Positions 1 to 10,500 of a DNA stretch of 64,000 bases are shown here, one piece after another. Within the stretch, counting starts at the first letter, position 1. Each line of letters opens with the position of its first letter. Position numbers and translations under genes: made by a program. Under the pieces are notes generated by a model. That model saw only the letters and a program-made list of their open reading frames with translations. It had not been told where the DNA came from and did not search any database. This stretch comes from Chitinophaga oryziterrae (GTDB lineage Bacteria; Bacteroidota; Bacteroidia; Chitinophagales; Chitinophagaceae): assembly GCF_009758125.1 (NCBI RefSeq), contig NZ_WRXO01000015.1, positions 1-64,000 of the forward strand. The letters are read 5' to 3'.

Positions 1-1729
1 CCATGGCTTACAGCACTCCATAGAACAACTGGAAAAAGAAACACCCGAATTCAGGGAAGAGACCAAAAAGTTTATCGACAAACTGGTAAGTCATTATGTA
101 TTGGATGAGGGCAAACTGGTTGTTGCCCACGCCGGTATAAGAGAAGAAATGCAGGGCAGAGGCTCCGGCGCTGTCAGGGAATTTTGCCTGTATGGAGAAA
201 CAACCGGAGAAACGGACGAATTTGGCTTACCTATACGATACAACTGGGCGGCAGAATACAAGGGCAAAGCAAATGTTGTGTATGGTCATACGCCCGTACC
301 GGAAGCACAATGGCTGAACAGGACCATAGATATCGATACCGGCTGCGTATTCGGCGGCAAATTAACCGCCCTGCGTTATCCGGAAAAACAACTGGTGAGC
401 GTACCTGCATTAACAACCTACTGCGAACCAGTAAGACCGCTCTATTACACGGCTGATGCCACCATCAACTTACAGCAGGAATACGACGATATCCTGGACA
501 TCAGTGACTTCACAGGTAAACATATCATACCTACCAGGTTTGGTCATAATGTAACTATCCGTGAAGAAAATGCAATAGCAGCGCTCGAAGTAATGAGCCG
601 TTTTGCAGTGAATCCTAAATGGCTTATTTACCTGCCACCAACAATGAGCCCTGTAGAAACCAGCAAACTGGATGATTATCTCGAACATCCCAAAGAAGCA
701 TTTGACTATTACGCAGATGTTGGTATAGAGAAAGTGATTTGCGAAGAGAAACATATGGGATCAAGAACAGTTGTAATAGTAGGAAAAAATGAAACTGTTA
801 TCAAAGATGCTTTCGGGATTACAAATGAAGGAATAGGAATAATATATACCCGCACTGGAAGAGCCTTCTTTAACGACAAAGAATTAGAACAGGCATTTCT
901 GCAACGGTTAAATACGGCACTGGAAGAATCCGGTTTTTATGAAGCGTTTCAGACAAACTGGGTTTGTTTTGATGCTGAATTAATGCCATGGAGCGCCAAA
1001 GCACAAAGCCTGCTGGAAAAACAATACGGCTCTGTAGGAGCTGCAGCTACCTATTCATTACAATCCGCCGTACAACAATTGCAACAGGCTGTTGGGATTA
1101 ATCCCGAAGCAAATGCCCTGTTAGAAAAGTATAGTACCAAACAACAACAGGTAACACAATACATACAATCTTACCAGCAATATTGCTGGCCTGTTGACAG
1201 TCTGGATGATTATAAACTGGCGCCATTTCACATCCTGGCTACAGCAGGTAAAACCTGGACAGATCAGGATCATGGATGGCATATGGAACAGATTAAAAAA
1301 ATCTGTGAAGCTGATACCTCCATACTAAAAGCGACTCCATATAAAGTAGTCAATTTGCAGGATGCCGCGAGTGTACTGGAAGCTACAGACTGGTGGGTAT
1401 CAATGACAGGTAAAGGTGGAGAAGGGATGGTCGTAAAGCCTTACCAGTTTATACATATAAACGAAGATAAGATGACGCAACCAGCGGTGAAAGTACGTGG
1501 GAAAGAATATCTCCGTATCATATACGGCCCAGAGTATACAACTCCTGCAAATCTCACCCGTTTAAAGTCCAGGGGCTTATCTGCCAAACGTTCTCTTGCT
1601 TTAAGAGAATTTACATTGGGCATTGAAGGTTTACAAAGATTTGCCAACAAAGAACCACTCGGAAAGATACACCAATGTGTATTTGGTGTATTATCACTGG
1701 AAAGTGAACCAGTTGATCCAAGGTTATAA
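1..1729 (+). CDS. pnkp: Bacterial Pnkp, 3' part (phosphatase end plus ligase domain); 5' end outside window
   Basis: The frame is open from base 2, so the gene begins upstream; the ATG at 101 is internal. The first part matches the end of the metallophosphatase module of bacterial polynucleotide kinase-phosphatase, with VVAHAGI and VVYGHTPV supplying conserved histidines. The rest is the C-terminal adenylyltransferase domain: motif I is EEKHMGSR with the nucleophile lysine at 749-751, followed by FDAELMPW, EGMVVKP and VKVRGKEYLRIIYGPEY. In this family the enzyme heals broken RNA ends and, with the methyltransferase Hen1, seals them. The N-terminal kinase P-loop and any hen1 would lie left of the window. 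A perfect hairpin follows the stop. The family call is firm. Confidence 0.93.
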   Translation, partial: HGLQHSIEQLEKETPEFREETKKFIDKLVSHYVLDEGKLVVAHAGIREEMQGRGSGAVREFCLYGETTGETDEFGLPIRYNWAAEYKGKANVVYGHTPVPEAQWLNRTIDIDTGCVFGGKLTALRYPEKQLVSVPALTTYCEPVRPLYYTADATINLQQEYDDILDISDFTGKHIIPTRFGHNVTIREENAIAALEVMSRFAVNPKWLIYLPPTMSPVETSKLDDYLEHPKEAFDYYADVGIEKVICEEKHMGSRTVVIVGKNETVIKDAFGITNEGIGIIYTRTGRAFFNDKELEQAFLQRLNTALEESGFYEAFQTNWVCFDAELMPWSAKAQSLLEKQYGSVGAAATYSLQSAVQQLQQAVGINPEANALLEKYSTKQQQVTQYIQSYQQYCWPVDSLDDYKLAPFHILATAGKTWTDQDHGWHMEQIKKICEADTSILKATPYKVVNLQDAASVLEATDWWVSMTGKGGEGMVVKPYQFIHINEDKMTQPAVKVRGKEYLRIIYGPEYTTPANLTRLKSRGLSAKRSLALREFTLGIEGLQRFANKEPLGKIHQCVFGVLSLESEPVDPRL

Positions 1730-1731
1730 AT

Positions 1732-1762
1732 AGTAAAGGCGCCAGAAATTGGCGCCTTTACT
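1732..1762 (+). terminator. Rho-independent terminator of pnkp
   Basis: A perfect 13-bp stem (agtaaaggcgcca / tggcgcctttact) with a 5-nt loop begins two bases after the pnkp stop. It is symmetrical enough to work for convergent transcription from the small minus-strand gene too. Confidence 0.85.
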
Positions 1763-1782
1763 ATAACTATTTCAAGAATATC

Positions 1783-1938
1783 TTAAAGAGCAGTGACCTT
1801 AATATTTTTAAGATACTTCTTTGCATCCTCAATCCTTTGAGGAAACAGTACTCTACCTTTTAATTTTACAGAGGCCAAAGATAATAGCTCCGATTCAGGA
1901 ACCTTTACCAAAACATCTGTCTTTTCTTCAGTTTTCAT
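1783..1938 (-). CDS. Small 51-aa hypothetical protein
   Basis: An ATG-to-TAA frame of 51 codons reads MKTEEKTDVLVKV at the N-terminus and ends KYLKNIKVTAL. It is charged, rich in Lys, Glu, Leu and Val, and has no signal peptide or membrane segment. It fills the gap between the pnkp terminator and the next minus-strand gene and is below usual ORF-length cut-offs. I do not recognise a family. The size and composition resemble small antitoxin-like or conserved Bacteroidota proteins, but nothing proves that. Its codon use looks normal, which is the main reason for calling it. Confidence 0.5.
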   Translation of the reverse strand: MKTEEKTDVLVKVPESELLSLASVKLKGRVLFPQRIEDAKKYLKNIKVTAL

Positions 1939-1965
1939 ACCATAAAGCTACTTATTCAATTCAGA

Positions 1966-3669
1966 TTATCTTATAAAATACACCTTCACGATCTTCCCTT
2001 TATCTATAGTATAAACAACTGCCGCTTCTACCGGCGTACTTCTCATACCTGTTACTTTCTCATGGTCAATAACCGTATTCCCCAGTACTATCCTGTTTTC
2101 CAGCTGGCAATGTAATTCCGTCAGCTTACTGAACATATCAGTATATCGCAATCTTACCTGCTCTTTTCCCTTCATCAGTAATTTACCGGATGCCTGATCA
2201 TATAATGCCACACTATCACTGTAAGGTTGCAGGAATGCGTCAATATCATGTGCGTTATAGGCATTCAATTGCTGCTGAACCAGTATCTCAGGAGTCACGG
2301 CCAGCAACTGATGCGGATAAAATGTCTTTCCCCGGTGAATAACCGTATGAATATCCGCAAGTGCATTAATATCTTGTACAGGATCTTTCTCTAATAATAT
2401 CAGATCTGCAATTTTCCCTTTTTCAATACTTCCATAATCCTTATCCTTCCCAAATCCCTTTGCGGCATTAATGGTAGAAGCACGGATGATTTCCCAGTTG
2501 CTCAACCCTGCCTGCTGCATAGCCAGTAGTTCTGTTAAAAAAGAAGCGGCATGCAGTGTAGCGATATTGCCCGCATCCGTACCACTTACTACCAGTACAC
2601 CAGCATCTTCTGCCAGCTTCAGATTCACCAGCATCATACTATCCTTTTCAGAAGGAACACGATAGCGTGTCCGGGCTACTTTATAATCAACGGGAGTAGG
2701 GATATGTTTAAGGTCGATCAGGGTACCGAGCATAAAAGGGTCCGCGTAAGCAAAATCATGTGCCGTAAAATTGAACTGCTGCGTAAATGTACGCCTGTAA
2801 TTCTCAGACACTATCAGGGTAGGGATATAAACGGTCTTTTTAGTCTTTAAGAGCTCCAGCATGCCATTATCCAGTACCTTATCGTCCACACTATGCACTA
2901 AGATATCTGCGCCCGCTGTAACGGCTGATTTCGCCGTTTCATATTCTGTAGCATGTACGGCTACCTTTAACCCATGCGCATGGCTTTCATCTATTGCAGC
3001 CTGCACGATAGGCAGGGTACTTTCTGCTGTTTGCCCCGGTAGCACGATATACCATATCTTGATAAAATCAGGTTTATAAGGCAGTTGTTTCTTCACCAGC
3101 TCACGGGCTTCTTCCGGTGTATTAACTTTAATAATGGGAGGATCTGTCTTATCAAGGTTAGGAGGCAGGAAGGTAGATATTAATGGTCCTGTTACCCATG
3201 CAGTGACAGAAGCAGTATCCGCATTCGCTTTATCCCGGATAGCATAGTTGCTGAAAGGGCCACCAACATCAATCACCGTAGTAATCCCACAAGCCAGGTA
3301 ACGCGACATCAGATCACTCAGATGATCTTTCACCCATTGCTGGTCCTTCTCATAAGGATATACCTTATTCAGGTTCAGTCCATCCGGCCGGGTATACAAT
3401 CCGCCGCTCTGGAAAAAATGAATATGGGCATCTGTCAGGCCGGGCATGATGAACTGGCCGCTGGCATTTATTACGGTAGCATTCGCCGGGATCTTTATCT
3501 TTTTGGAAGGCCCCGTTGCTGTAATCCGGTCCTTTTCAATAACAATAGTCTGATCGGGATCTGTCTTACTGGTATTTACATTAATCAGGGTAGCATGTGT
3601 GATATAGGTCTGAGAGAACGCCGGCGCGGTGCAGAACGCCAATATCAGCCACAAACAGTATTTTCTCAT
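1966..3669 (-). CDS. Secreted amidohydrolase with C-terminal SnoaL-like domain
   Basis: The 567-aa protein starts with a Sec signal peptide (MRKYCLWLILAFCTAPAFSQ). Residues about 45-440 form an amidohydrolase TIM barrel of the imidazolonepropionase/prolidase type: DAHIHFF gives the first two metal histidines, DFIKIWY a probable carboxylated lysine, VAVHATEY and ILVHSVDD two more histidines, and VSGTDAG the catalytic aspartate. Residues about 460-567 look like an NTF2/SnoaL-type domain (QQLNAYNAHDIDAFLQPY onward). Periplasmic or exported hydrolysis of an amide or dipeptide-like bond is the family expectation; the substrate is unknown. It stands alone, with SRPBCC upstream on the same strand behind a terminator. 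Confidence 0.85.
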   Translation of the reverse strand: MRKYCLWLILAFCTAPAFSQTYITHATLINVNTSKTDPDQTIVIEKDRITATGPSKKIKIPANATVINASGQFIMPGLTDAHIHFFQSGGLYTRPDGLNLNKVYPYEKDQQWVKDHLSDLMSRYLACGITTVIDVGGPFSNYAIRDKANADTASVTAWVTGPLISTFLPPNLDKTDPPIIKVNTPEEARELVKKQLPYKPDFIKIWYIVLPGQTAESTLPIVQAAIDESHAHGLKVAVHATEYETAKSAVTAGADILVHSVDDKVLDNGMLELLKTKKTVYIPTLIVSENYRRTFTQQFNFTAHDFAYADPFMLGTLIDLKHIPTPVDYKVARTRYRVPSEKDSMMLVNLKLAEDAGVLVVSGTDAGNIATLHAASFLTELLAMQQAGLSNWEIIRASTINAAKGFGKDKDYGSIEKGKIADLILLEKDPVQDINALADIHTVIHRGKTFYPHQLLAVTPEILVQQQLNAYNAHDIDAFLQPYSDSVALYDQASGKLLMKGKEQVRLRYTDMFSKLTELHCQLENRIVLGNTVIDHEKVTGMRSTPVEAAVVYTIDKGKIVKVYFIR

Positions 3670-3812
3670 TGGGTTACTTTTAATATATTTAAAGATAACA
3701 GATTTCTTATGTTTTTATTCAATACCGGTAAACATAACTTCTGGCCAATCTACGAGTCCATTAAAAGTTCTACCCTAAAGGTAACAGGCTGTCAAAAGTA
3801 TTAGCAGACACT

Positions 3813-3838
3813 AAAAAGGCTCCTGACGGAGCCTTTCA
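3813..3838 (-). terminator. Rho-independent terminator downstream of the SRPBCC gene
   Basis: A 9-bp perfect stem (aaaggctcc / ggagccttt) with a 4-nt loop is followed on the minus strand by a run of T. It lies about 85 bases beyond the SRPBCC stop. Confidence 0.8.
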
Positions 3839-3920
3839 TATTTTGTTACAAAATGCATTACGTTTTGCAGCAAAACATCCCGGGGTGTCTTCGTTACTTT
3901 TAACAGCCTGCTATAAGGCA

Positions 3921-4340
3921 CTAGTTTGCCTCTGTATATTTCCTGAAATTATCCAGAATAGCCTGCCATCCGCCTCTCTGCATTTCAATGGAATTTGTAT
4001 CTTCTGCTTCAAAGGTCTCCACAACTTTAGTAGCATTACCATCGCTGCTGAAATTAACTTTCACCGTCCGGCTATCGTCCATCGTATATTCAATCACTTT
4101 ATATTCTCCTACATTTGTATATACGCCGCCGAAATCAAAACTAAAACTCCCGTCTTTAGCAGCCATCGTCGTTTTAAATTTCCCACCTTCTTTCAGATCA
4201 TTGTCTGCATAAGGCGCATGCCAGTCATCGGAAGCAAAAGTCCAGTTCTGAATATGAGCAGGCTCTGTCCAGTATTTCCATACCTTTTCTACAGGAGCCT
4301 GAATGGTAGTTTCTACGGTGATTGCAGTTCTATTTGCCAT
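3921..4340 (-). CDS. SRPBCC (AHSA1-like) family protein
   Basis: The 139-aa protein is one START/SRPBCC domain of the activator-of-Hsp90-ATPase-like type. It begins ITVETTIQAPVEKVWKYWTE, carries the typical loop with PGG-like EGGKFKT, and ends in GGWQAILDNFRKY, the usual C-terminal helix. No signal peptide or membrane segment is present, so it is cytoplasmic. Such proteins bind hydrophobic ligands in a deep cavity; their roles in Bacteroidota are mostly unknown. It has its own terminator and is separated from the upstream lipoprotein gene by another, so it is probably monocistronic. Confidence 0.9.
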   Translation of the reverse strand: MANRTAITVETTIQAPVEKVWKYWTEPAHIQNWTFASDDWHAPYADNDLKEGGKFKTTMAAKDGSFSFDFGGVYTNVGEYKVIEYTMDDSRTVKVNFSSDGNATKVVETFEAEDTNSIEMQRGGWQAILDNFRKYTEAN

Positions 4341-4442
4341 AGTTGATATTTTTTAATTGATAATGCAAACATACACCGTGATATTCACTCATCAGATACG
4401 CGAAGGCGACAAAAGAAGGGGTCTTTTGCGACATTAAATAAA

Positions 4443-4472
4443 AACCCTGATAACAGTGACGTTACCAGGGCT
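4443..4472 (-). terminator. Rho-independent terminator of the Vps62-like lipoprotein gene
   Basis: A 10-bp stem with one wobble (ccctgataac / gttaccaggg) and a 6-nt loop is followed on the minus strand by TTTTTATT. It sits 20 bases past the stop. Confidence 0.8.
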
Positions 4473-4490
4473 TCTTAAACTAATCAAACA

Positions 4491-5408
4491 TTATAAACTA
4501 CCAATTAAAGTAGTATTGTTGTAATCGCTCTGGCTGCAACCATCTACAGAACCCAGTGCACCATCAGTACCTTTACAGGCAGTGTAATTCCAGTAAGCTC
4601 TGTCGCGGTATAACGGACCATAGCCAGGATCTCCCCAGCCACCGCTGAAGTTAAACTGTGTGATATCGCAGGAGATCTGTGATAAGTTGTTACCGGTAAC
4701 AGCTTCGTCTTTTGTACCATTTGGATTTCTGTAGTCACCCCAGTAGCTGCAGGCGTAACCAATGAAGCTGATCGTGTTCCTGAAGTGGTAACTGCCATGA
4801 GCGATCTTTCCTACGTACACTTCTATTGCGCCATTTGAAGTTACATTCTGCGCTTTCTTGGTGTACCAGCCGGCATGCTGAAAATAAGTAACAGAAATAG
4901 CTGCCTGTGTAGATCTGTTGAACTGTACCACTACATGTTCCAGATCATAATCATGACCGCCAATGCTGCCGATACAATTCTCCTGGCGTTTGTAAATCCA
5001 CCAGTAGTCAACAAAGATCCTGTTGGCATCTGTTGGGTGTACCTGTACTTCATAATAGGTAGGGAAAATCAGGCTGCGCGGAGGTGTGTTGTTCGTTAAG
5101 ATCAACTTACCACCACAAACGATACTGGCAGGATTTGTAGCAACCCATACGTCTTCAACAGAAGTTGGATAATCAGGAGCAGCCTGATCAAATTTCAATA
5201 AAGGTGCAAATTTCTTCGCCCATGCATCAGCATCAGCACCGGTAAGTTTGGTACTGCTTTCCTGGCAATTACAGGCCAGTTCTGAAGTGGAGCTTACTGC
5301 CAGACGGCTGTCTTTACGGGATAACAATTCTTCATTGTCCTGCTTGCTACACTGCGTGAACAGCAATACGCTGCAGCAGCCTAACATCCATAGGTTAAGT
5401 GTTTTCAT
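4491..5408 (-). CDS. Lipoprotein with Vps62/NPP1-like domain
   Basis: The 305-aa product has a lipoprotein signal (LLFTQC, lipidated Cys about residue 20). The mature part contains FVDYWWIYKRQ, then GGHDYDLEHVVVQF, then a Trp-rich C-terminal half ending in a Cys-containing segment. The order of a YWW strand, a Gly-His/Asp-Glu-His-Val motif and later aromatic strands resembles the Vps62-like beta-sandwich fold, which is related to NPP1 necrosis-inducing proteins (motif GHRHDWE). It would be anchored in the outer membrane or exposed on the surface. I cannot assign an activity. It is flanked by terminators on both sides, so it is transcribed alone. Confidence 0.6.
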   Translation of the reverse strand: MKTLNLWMLGCCSVLLFTQCSKQDNEELLSRKDSRLAVSSTSELACNCQESSTKLTGADADAWAKKFAPLLKFDQAAPDYPTSVEDVWVATNPASIVCGGKLILTNNTPPRSLIFPTYYEVQVHPTDANRIFVDYWWIYKRQENCIGSIGGHDYDLEHVVVQFNRSTQAAISVTYFQHAGWYTKKAQNVTSNGAIEVYVGKIAHGSYHFRNTISFIGYACSYWGDYRNPNGTKDEAVTGNNLSQISCDITQFNFSGGWGDPGYGPLYRDRAYWNYTACKGTDGALGSVDGCSQSDYNNTTLIGSL

Positions 5409-5589
5409 GAGGGTTGTGAATTTTAGGTAAAGGGATAAAATATTAATAAACCAGATTTTGTTGCTCTTTGTATTCAGTACATGGGTATAGGTTGCAGGCT
5501 TTCATCAACAGATGTTCCTGTCGGGTCTCACATATTAATCGAAACGCAAAATAAAGATGCAATATGAACTCAATGTTAAAACCAAAATA

Positions 5590-5622
5590 AAAAAGGGGCC
5601 GGTCTTTTCAGATCGGCCCCTA
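5590..5622 (-). terminator. Rho-independent terminator of the SusC/SusD operon
   Basis: A 10-bp stem with one wobble (ggggccggtc / gatcggcccc) and 6-nt loop is followed on the minus strand by TTTTTTATTTTGG. It lies about 35 bases after the susD-like stop. Confidence 0.85.
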
Positions 5623-5655
5623 TGCAGAATGGAGGTTATAATGATTAGATCGGAA

Positions 5656-7461
5656 TTATTGCCATCCCGGGTTTTGAACCAGGTTGGAGTTAATCAGGAT
5701 TTGTTTGTTTGGAATCGGGAAGAGATAATCCTTTGGTTTGAAGATACGTGTTTCGATCGCTGTTTTCTTATAGAAATCAGTACCGCTCTTAGTCATATCC
5801 ATACCATAGATAGGACCGTTGTTAGTAGTCTCTGCGATCTTCCAGCGGCGTGTATCAAAATAACGAACACTTTCAAATGCCAGCTCTACTCTTCTTTCTG
5901 CACGGATAGCTTCGCGCATATCAGCCTGTGAAGCCGGAGCAGGGATAGTAGTACCATATTGAGGAACACCGGCACGCTCACGGATGAGGTTCAGGTATTT
6001 CAGGATATCTGCGCTGGCAGGATTTGATTCGTTCAGTGCTTCTGCATAATCGAGGTAGATGTTTGCTAATCTAAGCAATAATGCACCACGGGAGTCATCA
6101 TTAGCCGCTACATCTTTCCTTACGATGTAACCGGTTGGTGAAACGTCGGAAGTACTCTGGCCTCTGCCGGAGTTACCGTTAAACTCCATATTGGTAACGA
6201 TCGGATCAGAACCTGTCTGGTATAACCAGTAGCTGTTATTATAGGTAATGCCTACATAAAAACGTGGCTCTCTGTTTGTCCACTGGTTGTAGGTGCTTCT
6301 TGCTGCATCATCAAAAGGTGCCTGGAAGCTGGAGAAACCAGTAGCTACATATCCTGAACCTGCTGCAGTAATAGGCAAACCGTTTGCCATAAAATAAGCA
6401 TCTACCATTGCCTGTGTAGCACCATTTGCGCCTGCACCATGTTCATCGGCAGGCAAGCCCGCATGGAAAGGAGTTCTGTCGTAACGCATATAACTGCCTG
6501 AGTTAGCGCGGGCATAGATCCATTCGCTATTCCATTCAGTGGTCATTACGTCGCGGCAGGATTTGTAAGCAGCTACGAAAGGATCATCGTCAGATACTTT
6601 GAAGAGGCTATACTGACTTGGAACATACGTAGTAATGAACTCCTGAGCGGCAGTAGCGGCTTTCTCCCATTTTGTTGCATCATAGGTCTGTGTGATCAAC
6701 GCATCAGATTCTCCCGGATTTTTAAAGTTGGCATAGTCTGTATTACCATTAAAGAGAGGGCTTGCTGCCAGCAACAATGCTTCAACTTTATAGGCTTTAG
6801 CTATACCGCTGGTGATTCTCCCATACTCTTTACCGCCTGGAATAGCTGCTCCCAGGTCTGCTGCTGCGTTATCCAGTTCACTTACGATGAAGCTGATACA
6901 GCTATCCATCGGCGAACGTTTCAGTTTTAGTTCATCTGCAGAAGCGTTAATGTCTATCGGTGTTTCGCCCAGCATAATTACCGGCCCGTAGGTACGTACC
7001 AGGAAGAAGTAGAACATAGCGCGTAATGCTCTTGCTTCAGCCTTATATTGTTTTTTTAATCCCGCGTTTACTTCTACCGTATTTGCGTTATCAATGTTCT
7101 GAATGAAGTAAGAAGCATTACGGATCGCTTTGTAATAATTGGTCCAGTAAGTAGCTACTTCATCATCTGTGCTTGCCCATGCACCAACATTCATATCATT
7201 GGTGTAGTTGAAAGACCAGGTGTATTTCGATTCGTCGGAAGCGGCATACCATGGTCCGGAGTTCTCATTTCCGGTGAACCGCTGTTCGTGTTCATTTGGT
7301 AAATAGTAGTATATGTTTGCCAGGAAGTTATCCGTATTTGTTTTGGATTTAAAGATATCGTCGATGGTGAGTACATCATCTGGCACCTGATCAAGATACT
7401 TTTTACAGGAGGTTACTCCTAATGCCATTACGGCTGCTAATATTAAGAAAACTCTTTTCAT
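5656..7461 (-). CDS. RagB/SusD family nutrient-uptake outer-membrane lipoprotein
   Basis: The 601-aa protein opens with a lipoprotein signal (MALGVTSCKKYLDQVPDD), the standard SusD start, followed by TPR-like helices with FLVRTYGPVIML and the C-terminal RagB/SusD part (LRLANIYLDYAEALNE, RAERRVELAFESVRYFDTRRW, FPIPNKQILINSNLVQNPGW). It is the surface lipoprotein that captures glycan fragments for the partner TonB-dependent channel. It lies 50 bases downstream of the SusC gene on the same strand, and a strong terminator follows. Length and termini are typical for an intact member. The glycan is not readable from this gene alone. Confidence 0.96.
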   Translation of the reverse strand: MKRVFLILAAVMALGVTSCKKYLDQVPDDVLTIDDIFKSKTNTDNFLANIYYYLPNEHEQRFTGNENSGPWYAASDESKYTWSFNYTNDMNVGAWASTDDEVATYWTNYYKAIRNASYFIQNIDNANTVEVNAGLKKQYKAEARALRAMFYFFLVRTYGPVIMLGETPIDINASADELKLKRSPMDSCISFIVSELDNAAADLGAAIPGGKEYGRITSGIAKAYKVEALLLAASPLFNGNTDYANFKNPGESDALITQTYDATKWEKAATAAQEFITTYVPSQYSLFKVSDDDPFVAAYKSCRDVMTTEWNSEWIYARANSGSYMRYDRTPFHAGLPADEHGAGANGATQAMVDAYFMANGLPITAAGSGYVATGFSSFQAPFDDAARSTYNQWTNREPRFYVGITYNNSYWLYQTGSDPIVTNMEFNGNSGRGQSTSDVSPTGYIVRKDVAANDDSRGALLLRLANIYLDYAEALNESNPASADILKYLNLIRERAGVPQYGTTIPAPASQADMREAIRAERRVELAFESVRYFDTRRWKIAETTNNGPIYGMDMTKSGTDFYKKTAIETRIFKPKDYLFPIPNKQILINSNLVQNPGWQ

Positions 7462-7511
7462 TTAAAACTGTTTATGCACTGATCTCAATACGATGATTCA
7501 ATGTCTTTGTT

Positions 7512-10500
7512 TTAGAAATTAGCCTGAACACCAAAGTTTACAGATCTCGTGTTTGGATAATTAGTACCGTTACTTGTATTTAACTCAGGGTCCCACAGTT
7601 TAAACTTGCTCCAATAGAACAGGTTCAATCCTTGTACATATATACGGGCATTCTTTAAACCAATACCTTTGAACGTACCTTTTGGCAGATTATAGCCAAG
7701 ATCAGCAGTTTTCAAACGCAGGAAGCTGATATCCTTTACCCACCAACTGGAAGTCTGTGAATTGTTTTTGTTAGCAGCGTTACCATATGCAAGTCTTGGA
7801 TAGAATGCATGCTGGTTTTGATTTTCAGGAGTCCATCTGTCTTCTGCGATTGCGAACAGGTTACTTCTTTCAGGACCAGTACTGTTGTTGAACGGAATGA
7901 TACCATCGCCGGATAACAGTCTGTCTGCACCTATAACACCCTGGAAGAATACGCCAATGTAAAAGTTTTTCCAGGTAACGTTAACTCCCAGACCATACAC
8001 GGTAGTTGGTACGTCCCCGTTACCGATCCTCTGTACGTCATTTGCATTGATGATACCATCGTTGTTCAGGTCCCTGTACTTGATATCACCGGGATGAACG
8101 GTACCGAATATTGATTGATTGGCATGTTTGTCGATATCGTTCTGATCGATGAACAAACCGTCTGCTACATAACCGAAAGTTGAGTTGTAATTGGTACCAC
8201 GTTTTTCCATGTAAGCGAAAGGCTGGGTAGGCTGGTCATTTTCAATTACTTTATCCCTGTTGTAACTGAAAGTTGCACGCATATCCAGGGTCATGTTCCT
8301 GGCGATCTTAACAGGTGTTAATTCGATAGTTGCATCTAACCCTTTGTTCTGGATCACACCAAGATTACCCCATGGAGCGCTGTTCAGACCTACGAAAGAG
8401 GACAATGATTCTCTCTGCAGGAATACGCCGGAACGTTTTTCCTTGAAGATGTCTGCTGTTACAGACAGGTGATCTTTCAGTGTTCTGAATTCCAGACCTA
8501 AATCCTGTTTGTGTGAAGTAGCCCAGGTTACATTGGAACCATAGTCTGTGATTACCGTACCATTACGGCCAATTGTAGCACCTGCCTTACCAAAGTCCAG
8601 TCCTACATCGCTACCGCCAGGGTTAGTTGCTACGAGTGTCAGGTAACCGAAACGACGGCCACCATTACCTCCATCACCTACTTTACCATCAGAGTAACGC
8701 AGTTTCAGGAACTGGAATGTATTTTTAGCTTCTGCGAAGAATGCTTCATTAGATATTACCCAACCAGCACCAAAGGATGGGAAGAAACCGAATTTGCGGC
8801 TTGGTGCAAAGTTCTCAGAGCCATTATAACCAAAGTTCACTTCAGCAAAGTACTTGTTATCATAAGAGTAAGTACCTCTACCTGCCAACCCCATACTGCG
8901 GTAAGGCAGAGAGCTGGTAACGTCACTTGCAAATGCTTCCACACGTTCGCGCTGGTTGTACAGGAATAATGCAGTCAGATGACTCTTAGGACCGAAATCA
9001 TGATCGTAATTCAAGGCACCTTCTACATAGAACTGGCGGTTAGAGTTATTGCTACGTTCGTAAGACAGATCATCACTACCGTTAGAGATCAGGTTCAGGT
9101 TGATAGAGCCATCTGCGTTATAAGGACGTGCCTTATTGATCAGGTAAGCACTTCTGTTACGGTAACGGCGGATCTGGTGCGAGTTATATACGTCAAATGA
9201 GAATAAACCGTAAGCGGATAACCCTGGCAAAATTGCTTTCAGGTCCTGAGTCAGACGTGCGTTGGAATAGATCTGGTTCTGGAAAGTATTCCTGTAACCA
9301 GTCTGCGTAATCTGAGCGTAAGGGTTTGGCTGTGCACCCTGTGAGTTCACACTAGGTACCAGGTTGCCCGGGTACATAATAGGATATAATACAGGGTTGG
9401 TCTGCATTACATTTCTGAATGCATCTTCAGGGCCTACGTCAGGAGTATTGGTAGAAGAGATATAACCCTGGATACCGAGATCAAACTTGGTCGTCTTTGT
9501 CCAGTTTGAATTTATATTGGAAGTGAAGTTATAACGTTTGAACTTGGTAGATGCATCATAGCTTTGCAGTGCATCTGTTTTCAGTAAACTCGTTTCGTCA
9601 TAATATCCCAGTGATAAGTAGTAGTTCGTGTTATCAGTACCACCACGGGCGCTGAAGTTGGCACGTCTGTTCTGACTTACATCATTGAAGATAGCGCTCA
9701 TCCAGTCTACATTAGGATATACATTCGGATCTTCTTTCAGAATAGTAGCGTTGATAGTATTGTTGGAATACTCCGGCGTGAGGCCTGTATTACGTTCTGC
9801 TTCATTGCGCAGCATCATGTACATTACACCATCAGTCAGCTCTGGTTTCTTGGTAAAAGAAGTGATACCCTGATTGTAGTTAAACATCAGGTTAGTCTTA
9901 CCCGGTAAACCTTTTTTGGTAGTAACAATGATAACACCGTTCGCACCAGCCACACCATATACCGCAGTGGCAGATGCATCTTTCAGAATGGTGAAGGAAG
10001 AAATGTCCTCAGGATCAAAGCTGTTAATATCACGACCCTGTACACCATCTACTACTATTAAAGGAGAAGCACTGTTACCGGACTGGTTAAAGGTAGAGAT
10101 ACCACGGATCCAGAGGTCAGCGCCGTTTGAACCCGGAAGACCGGAACGCTGTACACCAACCAGGCCGGAGATATGACCTGCCAGTGCAGCACTCAGGTTA
10201 GCCACCGGTTGTTTCAGCTCTTCCATTTTAACGGTAGACTGTGCACCTACGAGGCTGATCTTTTTCTGTTGACCGAAACCTACAACAACCACCTCGTTCA
10301 GACTGCTGTTAGTAGCTTTCAGTGTAATATCAAAATCGATTGTTTTGTTGATGACGATAATATATGGTTCGTAACCGATCAAACGGGCTACCAGGGTATC
10401 CCCTCTTCTTGCATCGATAGCAAAGTTACCTTTGTCATCTGTGGTTGCACCCCCTTTGGTATTTTGGTTGTAAACGGCAACACCAGGCATCACTGCTCTC

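Noticed and set aside
101..1729. Pnkp starting at ATG 101
   Set aside because: The frame is open to base 2 with family-like sequence, so the ATG is internal and the gene is truncated by the window edge.
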